Positions 10,755-18,789 of a stretch of 64,000 nucleotides of DNA are shown in pieces. Below the pieces are notes generated by a model. The model was not told the DNA's origin. It saw nothing but the letters and a program-made list of their open reading frames with translations, and ran no database searches. How positions within the stretch are numbered: position 1 is the first letter of the stretch; each line of letters opens with the position of its first letter. Position numbers and translations under genes: made by a program. This DNA comes from an uncultured bacterium (GTDB lineage: Bacteria > Desulfobacterota > Syntrophorhabdia > Syntrophorhabdales > JANXAF01): contig CALKEQ010000007.1 of assembly GCA_938084905.1 (NCBI GenBank), positions 152,334 to 216,333 on the forward strand, given 5' to 3'.

Positions 10755-11914
10755 AAAGGAAGGGAATTGAAGTATCCAAGGCTATTGCAGAGGCTGCAAA
10801 ACTGGCTAGGGTGGAAGTTGTATCTGCCTATCCGATTACCCCGCAAACTCACATCGTGGAACATCTGGCTGAGCTTGTTGCTAATGGGGAACTTGAAGCT
10901 GTTTATTTGAATGTGGAATCTGAACACTCCGCACTTTCCGCATGTGTTGGTGCTGCGGCAACCGGTGCGAGAACGTTCACCTCTACATCTGCCCAGGGAC
11001 TGGAACTTATGCATGAAATACTCTTCATAACCTCAAGTTTAAGGCTACCTGTCGTTATGGTTTTAGTGAACAGGGCCCTTTCAGCCCCCCTTTCAATTTG
11101 GTGTGATCACTCGGATGTTATGGCTGCAAGGGATTGCGGGTGGATAATGCTTTTCTGCGAGAATGGACAGGAAGCTGTTGACTCCCTGATTATGGCTTAC
11201 AGGATCGCAGAGGATAAAAGGGTCCTTTTACCTGTGATTGTAAATGTTGATGGTTTTACACTAAGCCACGTGATCGAGCCGATTGAATTTCCTGAACAAG
11301 ATGAGGTTGATCGATTCTTACCTCCATATGAGGCTCTCTTTAAGCTTGATCCAGAAAGACCTGTTACATTCGGGGCCTACGGCATGCCCGAAATCTACAC
11401 AGAGGCAAAATACGCTCAGGAGATGGCTTTAGTAAGTTCAAAAAAGGTGATAAAGGAAGTAATGGAAGAATTTGGAAAGAGATTCGGAAGGGAGTATAAG
11501 GTGGTAGAAACTTACAACATGGAAAATTCGAAGGTTGCGTTCGTTTCATGCGGGTCCATAAACGAAAATATAAAAACGGCCATCGATCTCTTAAAAAAGG
11601 ATGGTCTAGATGTAGGCCTTATAAGCTTGAGACTTTTTAGGCCTTTCCCCTCAGAAGAGTTTCTGGAATCTTTAAAAAATGTAAAAAGGCTCATTGTTGT
11701 TGAGAGGAGCATGCCCCAGGGAGCAACTAACACTCCGATTTTCAACGAGATCTGCGCACTTATTTTCACGAGAAAGCTAGATCTGACCGTTGAGAATTAC
11801 ATAGCGGGCTTAGGGGGGAGGGATGTACTTCCTCAGGAGTTTTTGGAACTTGTTGTGAACCCACCAGAAAAGGATCATGGCCGTGAGTACAAAGTATTAG
11901 GGGTGAGAGGATGA
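10751..11914 (+). CDS. porA: Pyruvate:ferredoxin oxidoreductase alpha subunit
   Basis: 387 aa. It carries the pyrimidine-binding transketolase-like domain of Por: GIEVSKAIAEAAKLA, SAYPITPQTHIVEHLAE, NVESEHSALSACVGAAATGAR and RALSAPLSIWCDHSDVM match PorA rather than KorA. The C-terminal domain II contains SLRLFRPFPSEEF and VVERSMPQGA. It is flanked by porD and porB with four-base overlaps. The substrate is most likely pyruvate, from the SAPLSIWCDHSD signature; a different 2-oxoacid cannot be excluded. Confidence 0.93.
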   Translation: MKRKGIEVSKAIAEAAKLARVEVVSAYPITPQTHIVEHLAELVANGELEAVYLNVESEHSALSACVGAAATGARTFTSTSAQGLELMHEILFITSSLRLPVVMVLVNRALSAPLSIWCDHSDVMAARDCGWIMLFCENGQEAVDSLIMAYRIAEDKRVLLPVIVNVDGFTLSHVIEPIEFPEQDEVDRFLPPYEALFKLDPERPVTFGAYGMPEIYTEAKYAQEMALVSSKKVIKEVMEEFGKRFGREYKVVETYNMENSKVAFVSCGSINENIKTAIDLLKKDGLDVGLISLRLFRPFPSEEFLESLKNVKRLIVVERSMPQGATNTPIFNEICALIFTRKLDLTVENYIAGLGGRDVLPQEFLELVVNPPEKDHGREYKVLGVRG

Positions 11915-12846
11915 AGATACTAAAAACTTTGGAAAAATACATGGAAGACCCTTCTTTAGAGCTTGTTGCCTCAGGACACAGGGCCTGTCAGGGATGTGCG
12001 GAGGTGCTTGCTCTAAGAATGGCATTTAAGGTGCTTGGAAAAAACACGATTGTTGCGATGGCGACAGGATGCATGGAGATAATCTCTACACCACTACCCA
12101 TCACTTGCTGGAGATTACCATGGATACATGTGGCATTTGAAAATACGGCAGCTGTTGCTTCTGGGATTGAGAGCGCCATAAGGATCCTCATGGCCAAGGG
12201 AAAAATCGATAAAAAATGGATAAACGTTGTTGGGGTGGCTGGGGATGGAGGAACGAGCGACATCGGACTTCAGGCACTCTCAGGTGCCCTAGAGAGGGGC
12301 CATAGGCTCATCTACATATGCTTGGACAACGAAGCGTACATGAATACGGGAGTTCAAAGATCCTCTTCCACTCCATATGGTGCTTCAACGACTACGAGCC
12401 CACCAGGAAAAAAAAGCATAGGGCAGTCCACATGGAAAAAAGATATGCCCAAGATTGCAGTTGCCCATAACATTCCTTATGTTGCTACAGCCTGTCCTTC
12501 CTATCCCTTTGACCTCTTCAACAAATTAAAAAAAGCCAAAGAAAAAGACGGCCCCTCCTATATCCACATATTGAGTGTCTGTCCAACAGGGTGGAGAATC
12601 CCCTCAGAGATGGCAATAGAATACGGGAGACTAGCTGTTCGATGTGGTATGTTTCCTCTTTATGAGGTTGAAGATGGGGTCTACAAAATGACCTTCAAGC
12701 CAGACACCTTAATTCCGGTAGAGGAGTACATAAAAGGTCAGGGGAGGTTCAGGCACCTTACGGAGAAAGAAATAAAGGAGATTCAGCAAAGGGTAAATAG
12801 CGAATGGGAGAAGCTGAATAAGCTCTGTGAAATAACCAAGCCTTGA
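11911..12846 (+). CDS. porB: Pyruvate:ferredoxin oxidoreductase beta subunit
   Basis: 311 aa. The subunit binds thiamine diphosphate and a cluster. SGHRACQGCAEVLALR holds cluster cysteines, GDGGTSDIGLQALSGALERG is the ThDP motif, and LDNEAYMNTGVQRSSSTPYGA is the standard PorB motif. A further cysteine pair follows near SVCPTGW. It ends the por cluster; no gamma subunit gene is adjacent. Confidence 0.94.
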   Translation: MKILKTLEKYMEDPSLELVASGHRACQGCAEVLALRMAFKVLGKNTIVAMATGCMEIISTPLPITCWRLPWIHVAFENTAAVASGIESAIRILMAKGKIDKKWINVVGVAGDGGTSDIGLQALSGALERGHRLIYICLDNEAYMNTGVQRSSSTPYGASTTTSPPGKKSIGQSTWKKDMPKIAVAHNIPYVATACPSYPFDLFNKLKKAKEKDGPSYIHILSVCPTGWRIPSEMAIEYGRLAVRCGMFPLYEVEDGVYKMTFKPDTLIPVEEYIKGQGRFRHLTEKEIKEIQQRVNSEWEKLNKLCEITKP

Positions 12847-12871
12847 TAGGAGAGAGGATTTGGTGTAATCT
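12843..12871 (+). promoter_or_regulatory. Possible promoter of the RodZ-like gene
   Basis: TTGATA at 12843-12848, a 17-base spacer and TAATCT at 12866-12871 overlap the porB stop. The predicted start (about 12878) would favour the ATG at 12886 as start codon over the TTG at 12874. Confidence 0.35.
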
Positions 12872-12873
12872 AT

Positions 12874-13563
12874 TTGAAGCGGTTTATGAATGACCTTGAG
12901 TCCCTGGGGGGGTATTTGAGGAGTAAAAGGGAAGAGAAGGGACTCTCCGTAGAGGATGTAAGTCAAGAACTGTGTCTTAGGAGATCGGTAATTGAGGATA
13001 TAGAGAGCGGTATTGCTCATGAAAAGATACCTTACGTTTATTTTTCCGGCTATGTGAGAGCATATGCACGTTTACTTGGATGTGAAGAGGATGTAATTCC
13101 GTTTATTTCCCATCTTAAGCCGAAAATTCCAAACCGGGAAATAGAAGCTTCCTATTTAAGAAGGGAAAAGGGTAGTTGGGGTGGGCAGAGAATCTTCCTT
13201 TATGCTCTGATCGCTTTAGTAATAGCTTTTCTTTTTCTCGCCGAAAAGAGGATTGGACAGAAAGATGCAAGACTTAAGGAGCAAAGGACAATTCAGGCAG
13301 TAATTGCGCCTTCGGAACCATCTTTTTCAACTAAAAGGCAGCTCGTAATCATGTGTCATGAGAGAACCTGGATAAGTGTTATTCTCGATGGAAAGGAAAA
13401 AAAGGAGTTTATGCTTAACCCTCAGGACGTAATCGTTCTTAATGCTAATGAGGGTTTCGACCTTATCATTGGAAATGCGGGAGGAGTAAAACTGATCCTT
13501 GATGGGAGGGACGTAAACTTTTCTGGGAAAAGTGGAGAAGTTAAAAAGCTGAAACTTTACTGA
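12874..13563 (+). CDS. RodZ-like HTH/transmembrane protein
   Basis: 229 aa from TTG 12874 (225 aa from ATG 12886). The N-terminus is an HTH_25-type helix-turn-helix (LGGYLRSKREEKGLSVEDVS, then VIEDIESG). One transmembrane helix follows at about residues 106-125 (IFLYALIALVIAFLFLA). The C-terminal DUF4115-type domain (ERTWISVILDGKEKKEFML) would be periplasmic. This is the RodZ layout, a cell-shape protein linked to MreB, but shorter than Escherichia coli RodZ. The start is uncertain because no ribosome-binding site is well placed. It follows porB and converges on yebC. Confidence 0.8.
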   Translation: MKRFMNDLESLGGYLRSKREEKGLSVEDVSQELCLRRSVIEDIESGIAHEKIPYVYFSGYVRAYARLLGCEEDVIPFISHLKPKIPNREIEASYLRREKGSWGGQRIFLYALIALVIAFLFLAEKRIGQKDARLKEQRTIQAVIAPSEPSFSTKRQLVIMCHERTWISVILDGKEKKEFMLNPQDVIVLNANEGFDLIIGNAGGVKLILDGRDVNFSGKSGEVKKLKLY

Positions 13564-13567
13564 ATCC

Positions 13568-14335
13568 TTACGAACCCATCTTTGCCTGGGTAATTCGTTC
13601 CATTTCCTCTGTAGATATGTCAAAGTTGGCGTAGACCCTCTGTACGTCGTCTGAGTCCTCAAGAGCTTCCATGAGCTTAAGCATATTTTCCGCATCCTTA
13701 CCCTCAAGTTTAACAAATGTCTGCGGAATCATGCTTATCTCGGCCACTATGTATGGGATCTTATTCTCATCAAAGAGCTTCTTCAGTTTCTCAAAACTTG
13801 CCACATCCGTGTAAACCTCTATCTCATTTTCGTCCACCTTTACATCCTCAGCTCCACCTTCTAGGGCAATCTCCATAATTTTATCCTCATCTACTACGTT
13901 TTTGTCGAAGGAGAAGAAACCCTTTTTTTGGAAAAGCCATGAGACGCATCCTGCCTCACCCAAGCTTCCGTTCAGTCTGGAGAGGATGTGTCTAATTTCT
14001 GCCGTTGTCCTTTTTTTATTATCCGTCAGCGTTTCTATAAGGATTGCCACTCCTCCAGGACCGTAACCTTCATAAATGCACTCCTCGTAATTTTCTCCCC
14101 CTTCTAAAATCCCCAGTCCTTTTTTTATGGCCCTTTCAATATTCTCCTTAGGCATGTTCTCCGCTTTGGCGTGTTGTATCGCAAGTCTAAGCCTTGCGTT
14201 CGTCTCAGGATTTCCCCCTCCTAGTCTAGCAGCTGTCATTATCTCCCTTATGAGCTTGGTAAATATCTTTCCTCTTTTTGCATCCATCAGACCTTTTTTG
14301 TGCTTTATTGAGCTCCATTTGCTATGGCCTGACAT
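13568..14335 (-). CDS. yebC: YebC/PmpR family protein
   Basis: 255 aa, full length. [23 protein letters not shown] and the [14 protein letters not shown] and [11 protein letters not shown] segments are diagnostic. Members were annotated as transcriptional regulators, and some act as translation factors at proline stretches. AGGAGG precedes the ATG. The gene begins 29 bases after the 3' end of tRNA-Val(CAC), with no terminator between, so it is probably transcribed with the tRNA. Confidence 0.95.
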   Translation of the reverse strand: MSGHSKWSSIKHKKGLMDAKRGKIFTKLIREIMTAARLGGGNPETNARLRLAIQHAKAENMPKENIERAIKKGLGILEGGENYEECIYEGYGPGGVAILIETLTDNKKRTTAEIRHILSRLNGSLGEAGCVSWLFQKKGFFSFDKNVVDEDKIMEIALEGGAEDVKVDENEIEVYTDVASFEKLKKLFDENKIPYIVAEISMIPQTFVKLEGKDAENMLKLMEALEDSDDVQRVYANFDISTEEMERITQAKMGS

Positions 14336-14364
14336 TCTTCCTCCTAGTTGTTAAGGGAAAGTTA

Positions 14365-14441
14365 TGGTGGGCAGTACAGGATTCGAACCTGTGACCTCTG
14401 GTATGTGAGACCAGCGCTCTAACCACCTGAGCTAACCGCCC
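14365..14441 (-). tRNA. tRNA-Val(CAC)
   Basis: A cloverleaf can be folded by hand: acceptor GGGCGGT pairs with ACTGCCC, followed by A73 and an encoded CCA. The anticodon stem CTGGT/ACCAG encloses loop CTCACAT, giving anticodon CAC (codon GTG). The T arm contains GGTTCGAATCC. Confidence 0.95.
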
Positions 14442-14447
14442 CAAAAT

Positions 14448-14476
14448 AAGATACTACATTGCGCTTATTAAATCAA
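14448..14476 (-). promoter_or_regulatory. Promoter of tRNA-Val(CAC)-yebC
   Basis: On the minus strand TTGATT (14476-14471), a 17-base spacer and TATCTT (14453-14448). The predicted start falls on or next to the tRNA 5' end at 14441. Confidence 0.55.
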
Positions 14477-14482
14477 TTTCCA

Positions 14483-15358
14483 TTAAAGACCGACAAGTCT
14501 CTCGTAAGCCTCCAGGTACCTTTTTCTCGTCTTTTCCACAATCTCTTCTGGGAGTAATGGAGGAGGACCTTCTCTATCCCATCCTGTAGAGATGAGATAG
14601 TCTCTTAAGAATTGTTTGTCAAAGCTTTTTTGGGGTCTTCCAGGTTCGTACTCCTCAAGGGACCAGAAACGAGAAGAATCTGGGGTCAAAAGCTCGTCTA
14701 TAAGGATAAGTTCCCCATTTAGTATTCCAAATTCCATCTTCGTATCCGCTATTATTATCCCCCTTTTTTCTGCGTAGGCACTGGCTTCTAAATAAATTCT
14801 CAGAGAGATGTTTTTTATCCTCTCTGCCAGTTCAGTTCCTATCTTTCCCTTTAATTCATCGAATGTGAGATTCTCATCGTGGCCCTTGTGAACCTTTGTT
14901 GTGGGTGTAAATATAGGTTCTTCCAGTTTGGAAGATTCAATAAGGCCTTCTGGAAGCCTGATTCCGCAAACTTCTCCTTTCCTTTTGTACTCTTCCCACG
15001 CTGAACCAGTGATGTAGCCTCTAACTACGCACTCGATTGGGATTGGATCTGCCTTGAATACAAGCATCGATCTTTCCTCAAGTACCTCTCCGTACTTTTT
15101 GCAAACAGGAGGATAGTCATCGATTTTAGTGGAGATCATGTGGTTCGGGATAATATCTTTAACAAAATCGAACCAGAATCTGGACAATTTGTTTAGTATT
15201 TTGCCTTTATCAGGGATAGGGTTAGGCAAAATTACGTCGAATGCGGATATCCGATCCGTTGTAACGATTAGAAGTTTATCTCCAAAGTCGTAAATATCCC
15301 TTACTTTGCCTCGAAAGAAAAGGGGAATATCTGGAAATTCTGTTTTGGAAACTAGCAT
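14483..15358 (-). CDS. purC: Phosphoribosylaminoimidazole-succinocarboxamide synthase
   Basis: 291 aa, the longer SAICAR synthase form. GKVRDIYDFGDKLLIVTTDRISAFDVILP, VVRGYITGSAWEEYK, ADTKMEFG and LIDELLTPDSSRFW are diagnostic. It ligates aspartate to CAIR. AAAGGAGG lies just before the ATG. The gene starts 58 bases after the tRNA-His 3' end and shares its direction, so it is probably read from the tRNA-His promoter. Confidence 0.97.
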   Translation of the reverse strand: MLVSKTEFPDIPLFFRGKVRDIYDFGDKLLIVTTDRISAFDVILPNPIPDKGKILNKLSRFWFDFVKDIIPNHMISTKIDDYPPVCKKYGEVLEERSMLVFKADPIPIECVVRGYITGSAWEEYKRKGEVCGIRLPEGLIESSKLEEPIFTPTTKVHKGHDENLTFDELKGKIGTELAERIKNISLRIYLEASAYAEKRGIIIADTKMEFGILNGELILIDELLTPDSSRFWSLEEYEPGRPQKSFDKQFLRDYLISTGWDREGPPPLLPEEIVEKTRKRYLEAYERLVGL

Positions 15359-15416
15359 GCACCCTCCTTTATTCTAGCCAGGGAAGATTTTCAAGCTCCT
15401 ATGGAAAAAGGATTTT

Positions 15417-15494
15417 TGGGGTGGGTGAGGGGCCTCGAACCCCCAGCACTCAGGGCCACAGCCTGATGCTCTATCCTATTGAGCTACACCCACC
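15417..15494 (-). tRNA. tRNA-His(GTG)
   Basis: Acceptor GTGGGTG pairs with CACCCAC, with C73 and encoded CCA. An extra G at -1 opposite C73 is encoded, as expected of tRNA-His. The anticodon stem TCAGG/CCTGA encloses CTGTGGC, giving anticodon GTG. Confidence 0.96.
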
Positions 15495-15506
15495 GTCTAA
15501 GCCACT

Positions 15507-15535
15507 TTTCTATCACAGATCTCCTGGATAGTCAA
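15507..15535 (-). promoter_or_regulatory. Promoter of tRNA-His-purC
   Basis: On the minus strand TTGACT (15535-15530), a 17-base spacer and TAGAAA (15512-15507), about 12 bases before the tRNA 5' end. Confidence 0.6.
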
Positions 15536-15582
15536 ACAGGCTATTTTTAGTTTCCAAAAGGATCTCCTTGGAGAGACAAACT

Positions 15583-15610
15583 TTGATTCTCCATTTTTTT
15601 CTGGTAAATT
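15583..15610 (+). promoter_or_regulatory. Promoter of pcm, leaderless geometry
   Basis: TTGATT at 15583-15588, a 16-base spacer and TAAATT at 15605-15610 with an extended TG two bases upstream. Six T residues separate the -10 box from the GTG start at 15617, so the predicted mRNA begins at the start codon itself. Confidence 0.5.
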
Positions 15611-15616
15611 TTTTTT

Positions 15617-16321
15617 GTGAGTCTCGTTTTTTTTATCCTTCTTTATTTCCTCGTATTACCTTGTGCTTTTCCGCAGGAGGACATTTTTTTTGCCAGACGA
15701 AAGGAGATGGTAGAGAAAGATATAAAGGGCAGGGGAATAAAGGACGAGAAGGTTATAAATGCCATGTTGAAAGTGAAAAGACACCTTTTTGTTGAAAAAA
15801 AGTATCTCGATAAGGCTTACGGAGATCACCCATTGCCAATAGGAGAGGGTCAGACTATCTCCCAGCCGTACGTTGTAGCCCTCATGACTGAGGCTCTGTG
15901 CCTTAGGGGAAATGAGAGGGTCTTAGAGATAGGGACAGGCTCAGGATATCAGGCGGCAGTTCTCGCAGAAATAGTGAAAGAAGTCTACACAATCGAGATA
16001 AGGAAAGGGCTCTACGAGATGGCAAAAGAGAGGCTAAAAAAACTGGGATATAAAAACGTTTATGTTAAGCATGGAGACGGGTACTTTGGATGGAAAGAGT
16101 ACTCACCATTCGATGCGATAATGATTACAGCATCAGCAAATCACATCCCTCCCCCTCTTCTTGCCCAGCTTAAGGAGGGAGGAAGGCTAGTTATCCCCCT
16201 GGGAAGCACTTTTTTCTATCAGAACCTAATAGTCGTTACAAAGCAAAAAAATAGTTTTACTGTCCGTGAACTTGGATCTGTCCTTTTCGTCCCCATGATA
16301 GGAGAGGCATCAAAAAGATAA
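15617..16321 (+). CDS. pcm: Protein-L-isoaspartate O-methyltransferase, probably exported
   Basis: 234 aa. The methyltransferase body begins at about residue 28 ([19 protein letters not shown]) and has the SAM motif [17 protein letters not shown] and the substrate-side [15 protein letters not shown]. It repairs isoaspartyl residues in damaged proteins. Ahead of the body lies a hydrophobic stretch, [19 protein letters not shown], that looks like a signal peptide although it has no basic residue. The GTG start for this long form is supported by a promoter that would place the mRNA end exactly on it. A shorter cytoplasmic start inside is the alternative. Confidence 0.88.
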   Translation: MSLVFFILLYFLVLPCAFPQEDIFFARRKEMVEKDIKGRGIKDEKVINAMLKVKRHLFVEKKYLDKAYGDHPLPIGEGQTISQPYVVALMTEALCLRGNERVLEIGTGSGYQAAVLAEIVKEVYTIEIRKGLYEMAKERLKKLGYKNVYVKHGDGYFGWKEYSPFDAIMITASANHIPPPLLAQLKEGGRLVIPLGSTFFYQNLIVVTKQKNSFTVRELGSVLFVPMIGEASKR

Positions 16322-16327
16322 ATTTTC

Positions 16328-17713
16328 TTAGTTTCCTGCCGATGTGGCGCATCTGACACACTTATTTACATACTCCTCCTCCCAGATTTTATCTGCGAAC
16401 TGAGCGTACCTTTCCGCGTATTCGTCCATCTCCTTGCTCTTTTCGGTATATATCTCCTCGGCGCCAGGATGGGTAAAGTAAGGTTTTACCTCCTCTATTA
16501 TTTCTCTCATTACCTTTGGATTATCTATTATCATACATGGTCTTAGGTGGTTCGGATTGTGAGGCTGCCTCTTTCTTATTGCCTGAAAGAGAGGACTATT
16601 TAACGCTTTCTTCAAAGTGGTGTTCATTATGTTGTCAACTGCCACATGCGTGTAAACGCACGGCTCAATATCTCCTTTAGCGTTGAGATGGAAGTAGCGT
16701 CTTCCACCCGCGATGCAGCCCTCCACATGAGGACCATCGTTCCAGAAGTCCAAGAAGAACATTGGCTTCGTGTGCCTAAAACGGGAGACGTTTTTCCTCA
16801 AAAGGTTTCTCTGTTCTGGAGTTACCATGAGGGAGAAATCTGCTTTACCGTTTACGGGGACATAAAGGAAGTAATTCTGTAAAAAGGAACCGCACTCGAT
16901 CATAAAATCGACGAACTCCTCAGATGCAACAGTTTCTGCGTTTTGGCTTGTGACCGTAGCAGAAGATCCGATTAGAACCCTTGCATCTCTTAAGTACTCG
17001 AAGGCAGACATAATCTTTTTAAATACACCTTTACCGCGCCATCTGTCAGTTTCTTCCTCGTATCCCTCAATGCTTATGACGACCATGACGTTTCCGAGGT
17101 CTGAAAACCTCTTAGCAATATCTCTTGTCATGAGAGTGCCGTTTGTGTACACTTGGAAGAAAATCCTTGGGTGTTCCTCTATCATGCGGAAAAGATGGGG
17201 GTATAAAAGCGGTTCTCCTCCCAGAACGGTTATGAAGTGAATTGCAAGCTCCTCACATTCTTTGAGGACCCTATCAACTACCTCATAAGGAAGTTCAGGC
17301 TTCGTCCCATATCCGAGCGTGTAACATCCTTTGCACCTTAAATTGCAGTTTAAGGTTGGAGAAAGGATCATTACAAAGGGGGGTCTATAGCCGTGTTCCT
17401 TCTCAAACTGGTCCCTCCTTTTGTTTCCAAGAAACCATGCCCTCATAAAGAGCGTTTCGAAGATCTTTCTTCTGTTTCTCTCAGGTAAGTAGGAGAAAAT
17501 CCTTCTGAAGAGTTTTTTTGCCGCATGGTCAGGGGTCTGGAGATAGTATCTTATACCCCTTATTCCAGCAAGGATTTCCTTGTCAGACGTTAGCTTTTCG
17601 GCAAGGTAAGTAAGACGTATAAAATTTTCATCTGAAATATTCCCAAGAAGCTCAATTATGGTTGATGCGAGTTTTCTAGTCGCAAAATCTTCAAGCTCCC
17701 TTAGGATCTCCAT
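16328..17713 (-). CDS. Radical SAM protein with SPASM-like C-terminus
   Basis: 461 aa. The CX3CX2C motif is C123, C127 and C130 (LNCNLRCKGC), followed by VLGGEPLLYP. Further cysteines (EGCIAGGRRYFHL, IEPCVYTH, RPCM and the final KCVRC) resemble a SPASM/twitch auxiliary-cluster region. The first 110 residues are a helical segment with no motif I recognise. A GGAGGAGG site precedes the ATG. It converges on pcm and has no partner gene suggesting a peptide substrate. Confidence 0.85.
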   Translation of the reverse strand: MEILRELEDFATRKLASTIIELLGNISDENFIRLTYLAEKLTSDKEILAGIRGIRYYLQTPDHAAKKLFRRIFSYLPERNRRKIFETLFMRAWFLGNKRRDQFEKEHGYRPPFVMILSPTLNCNLRCKGCYTLGYGTKPELPYEVVDRVLKECEELAIHFITVLGGEPLLYPHLFRMIEEHPRIFFQVYTNGTLMTRDIAKRFSDLGNVMVVISIEGYEEETDRWRGKGVFKKIMSAFEYLRDARVLIGSSATVTSQNAETVASEEFVDFMIECGSFLQNYFLYVPVNGKADFSLMVTPEQRNLLRKNVSRFRHTKPMFFLDFWNDGPHVEGCIAGGRRYFHLNAKGDIEPCVYTHVAVDNIMNTTLKKALNSPLFQAIRKRQPHNPNHLRPCMIIDNPKVMREIIEEVKPYFTHPGAEEIYTEKSKEMDEYAERYAQFADKIWEEEYVNKCVRCATSAGN

Positions 17714-17758
17714 TATAGCCCACCTCCTCCCTTTTTTCTCAAGTGGAACCTAGTAAAC

Positions 17759-17786
17759 TATTTACACCATTTTCCAAATAATTCAA
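17759..17786 (-). promoter_or_regulatory. Promoter of the radical SAM/SPASM gene
   Basis: On the minus strand TTGAAT (17786-17781), a 16-base spacer and TAAATA (17764-17759), about 45 bases before the start codon. Confidence 0.4.
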
Positions 17787-17831
17787 GCAAAAAAAAGAAA
17801 TGTCGAATTGGGGGGGTCCTTGTGGCAAATG

Positions 17832-17840
17832 TGCTATAAT
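17832..17840 (+). promoter_or_regulatory. Extended -10 promoter, leaderless geometry, for the 17848 operon
   Basis: TGCTATAAT is an extended -10 box with consensus TATAAT at 17835-17840. It ends seven bases before the ATG at 17848. No ribosome-binding site lies between, and no convincing -35 was found. The 14 bases around it (ATGTGCTATAATTT) recur identically before amrB at 27218. Confidence 0.55.
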
Positions 17841-17847
17841 TTTTCGA

Positions 17848-18789
17848 ATGCAAAGAGTATACTACGTTGATGCTCCCGTTACAGATCTATTAAATAAGCC
17901 GGAATTTTCTAAAATTGAAAGTTTTTCAGAGAAGAACCGGTTGAGTCAGTTACTGTACAATGAGGAGGTGGAGATCCTCGCGGAGAAAAAAGGCTGGTTC
18001 CTCGTAGAAGCACTGGAACAGAGATCTTTCAGACAAAGAGGCTTCTGGGCGCCTTACAGGGGATATGCTAAAAAAGAACATTTAAGGGAATCAGAAAGGA
18101 GGCTTCATTTTAATGCGGTTGTAATTTCCCCTAAAATATTGGTCGAGGAGGAAGACTTTAAAATCCCGATTCCTTTTGGCAGCCGTTTAATTCTCGAAGA
18201 ATTCCCTCAAAGCACCTCTCTTACAATTGACGGGAAAAGAAAGGTGCACGTTAGGGAGGGTACTTACAGGTTCTTGCAAAAGTTGGAAACCAGCGGAGAT
18301 GAAATAGTGAAAACGGCAAACATTTTTATTGGATGCCCGTATCTTTGGGGAGGAAGGAGCATAAAATGTGAGGAAGTAGAAGCTTTTGGGACATTAACAG
18401 GCGTGGACTGTTCGGGGCTTGTAAATCTCGTATTCAGAGTTAACGGAATCGACCTTCCCAGAGACGCGCATGATCAGTTCCTTTTCTCAAAGAGGATCAG
18501 GGGAGCTGAACTTAGAGCGGGTGATCTGATATTTCTATCCACTGGAAAAAATCCCCAAATGATCGATCACGTCATGATTTACTGTGGCGATGGGAACTTT
18601 GTTGAGGCATCGAGCAGGGAAAAAAAGGTGAGGATCGGTAACCTTAAGGATAGTTTTGATCTCCAAATTTCAGAGATTGAGGAAAAAGCCGTAAGAAAGG
18701 GTGATCTAATCCTCTTTTTTGGAAGAGTATTAGAGAAAGATGAGCCTAATAAGAGGGATAGAGATAAAGAGGGTCTCCCTACCCCTTAA
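17848..18789 (+). CDS. NlpC/P60 cysteine peptidase with SH3-type N-terminus (YkfC-like)
   Basis: 313 aa from ATG 17848. An upstream ATG at 17800 is in frame but precedes the promoter. The N-terminal 130 residues resemble bacterial SH3 domains (VYYVDAPVTDLL, LLYNEEVEILAEKKGWFLVE). The C-terminal NlpC/P60 domain has CPYLWGGRS, the catalytic cysteine in GVDCSGLVNLVFRVNG and histidine in MIDHVMIYCGDGNFVEASS. It should cleave D-gamma-glutamyl-diamino acid bonds of murein peptides. No signal peptide is seen, so it probably acts on imported peptides. It overlaps the epimerase gene by 50 bases, the same pairing as ykfC-ykfB in Bacillus subtilis. Confidence 0.87.
   Translation: MQRVYYVDAPVTDLLNKPEFSKIESFSEKNRLSQLLYNEEVEILAEKKGWFLVEALEQRSFRQRGFWAPYRGYAKKEHLRESERRLHFNAVVISPKILVEEEDFKIPIPFGSRLILEEFPQSTSLTIDGKRKVHVREGTYRFLQKLETSGDEIVKTANIFIGCPYLWGGRSIKCEEVEAFGTLTGVDCSGLVNLVFRVNGIDLPRDAHDQFLFSKRIRGAELRAGDLIFLSTGKNPQMIDHVMIYCGDGNFVEASSREKKVRIGNLKDSFDLQISEIEEKAVRKGDLILFFGRVLEKDEPNKRDRDKEGLPTP

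Noticed and set aside
15563..15574. TCTCCTTGGAGA inverted repeat upstream of pcm
   Set aside because: Only five base pairs with a two-base centre and no second copy of clear spacing; not enough for an operator call.
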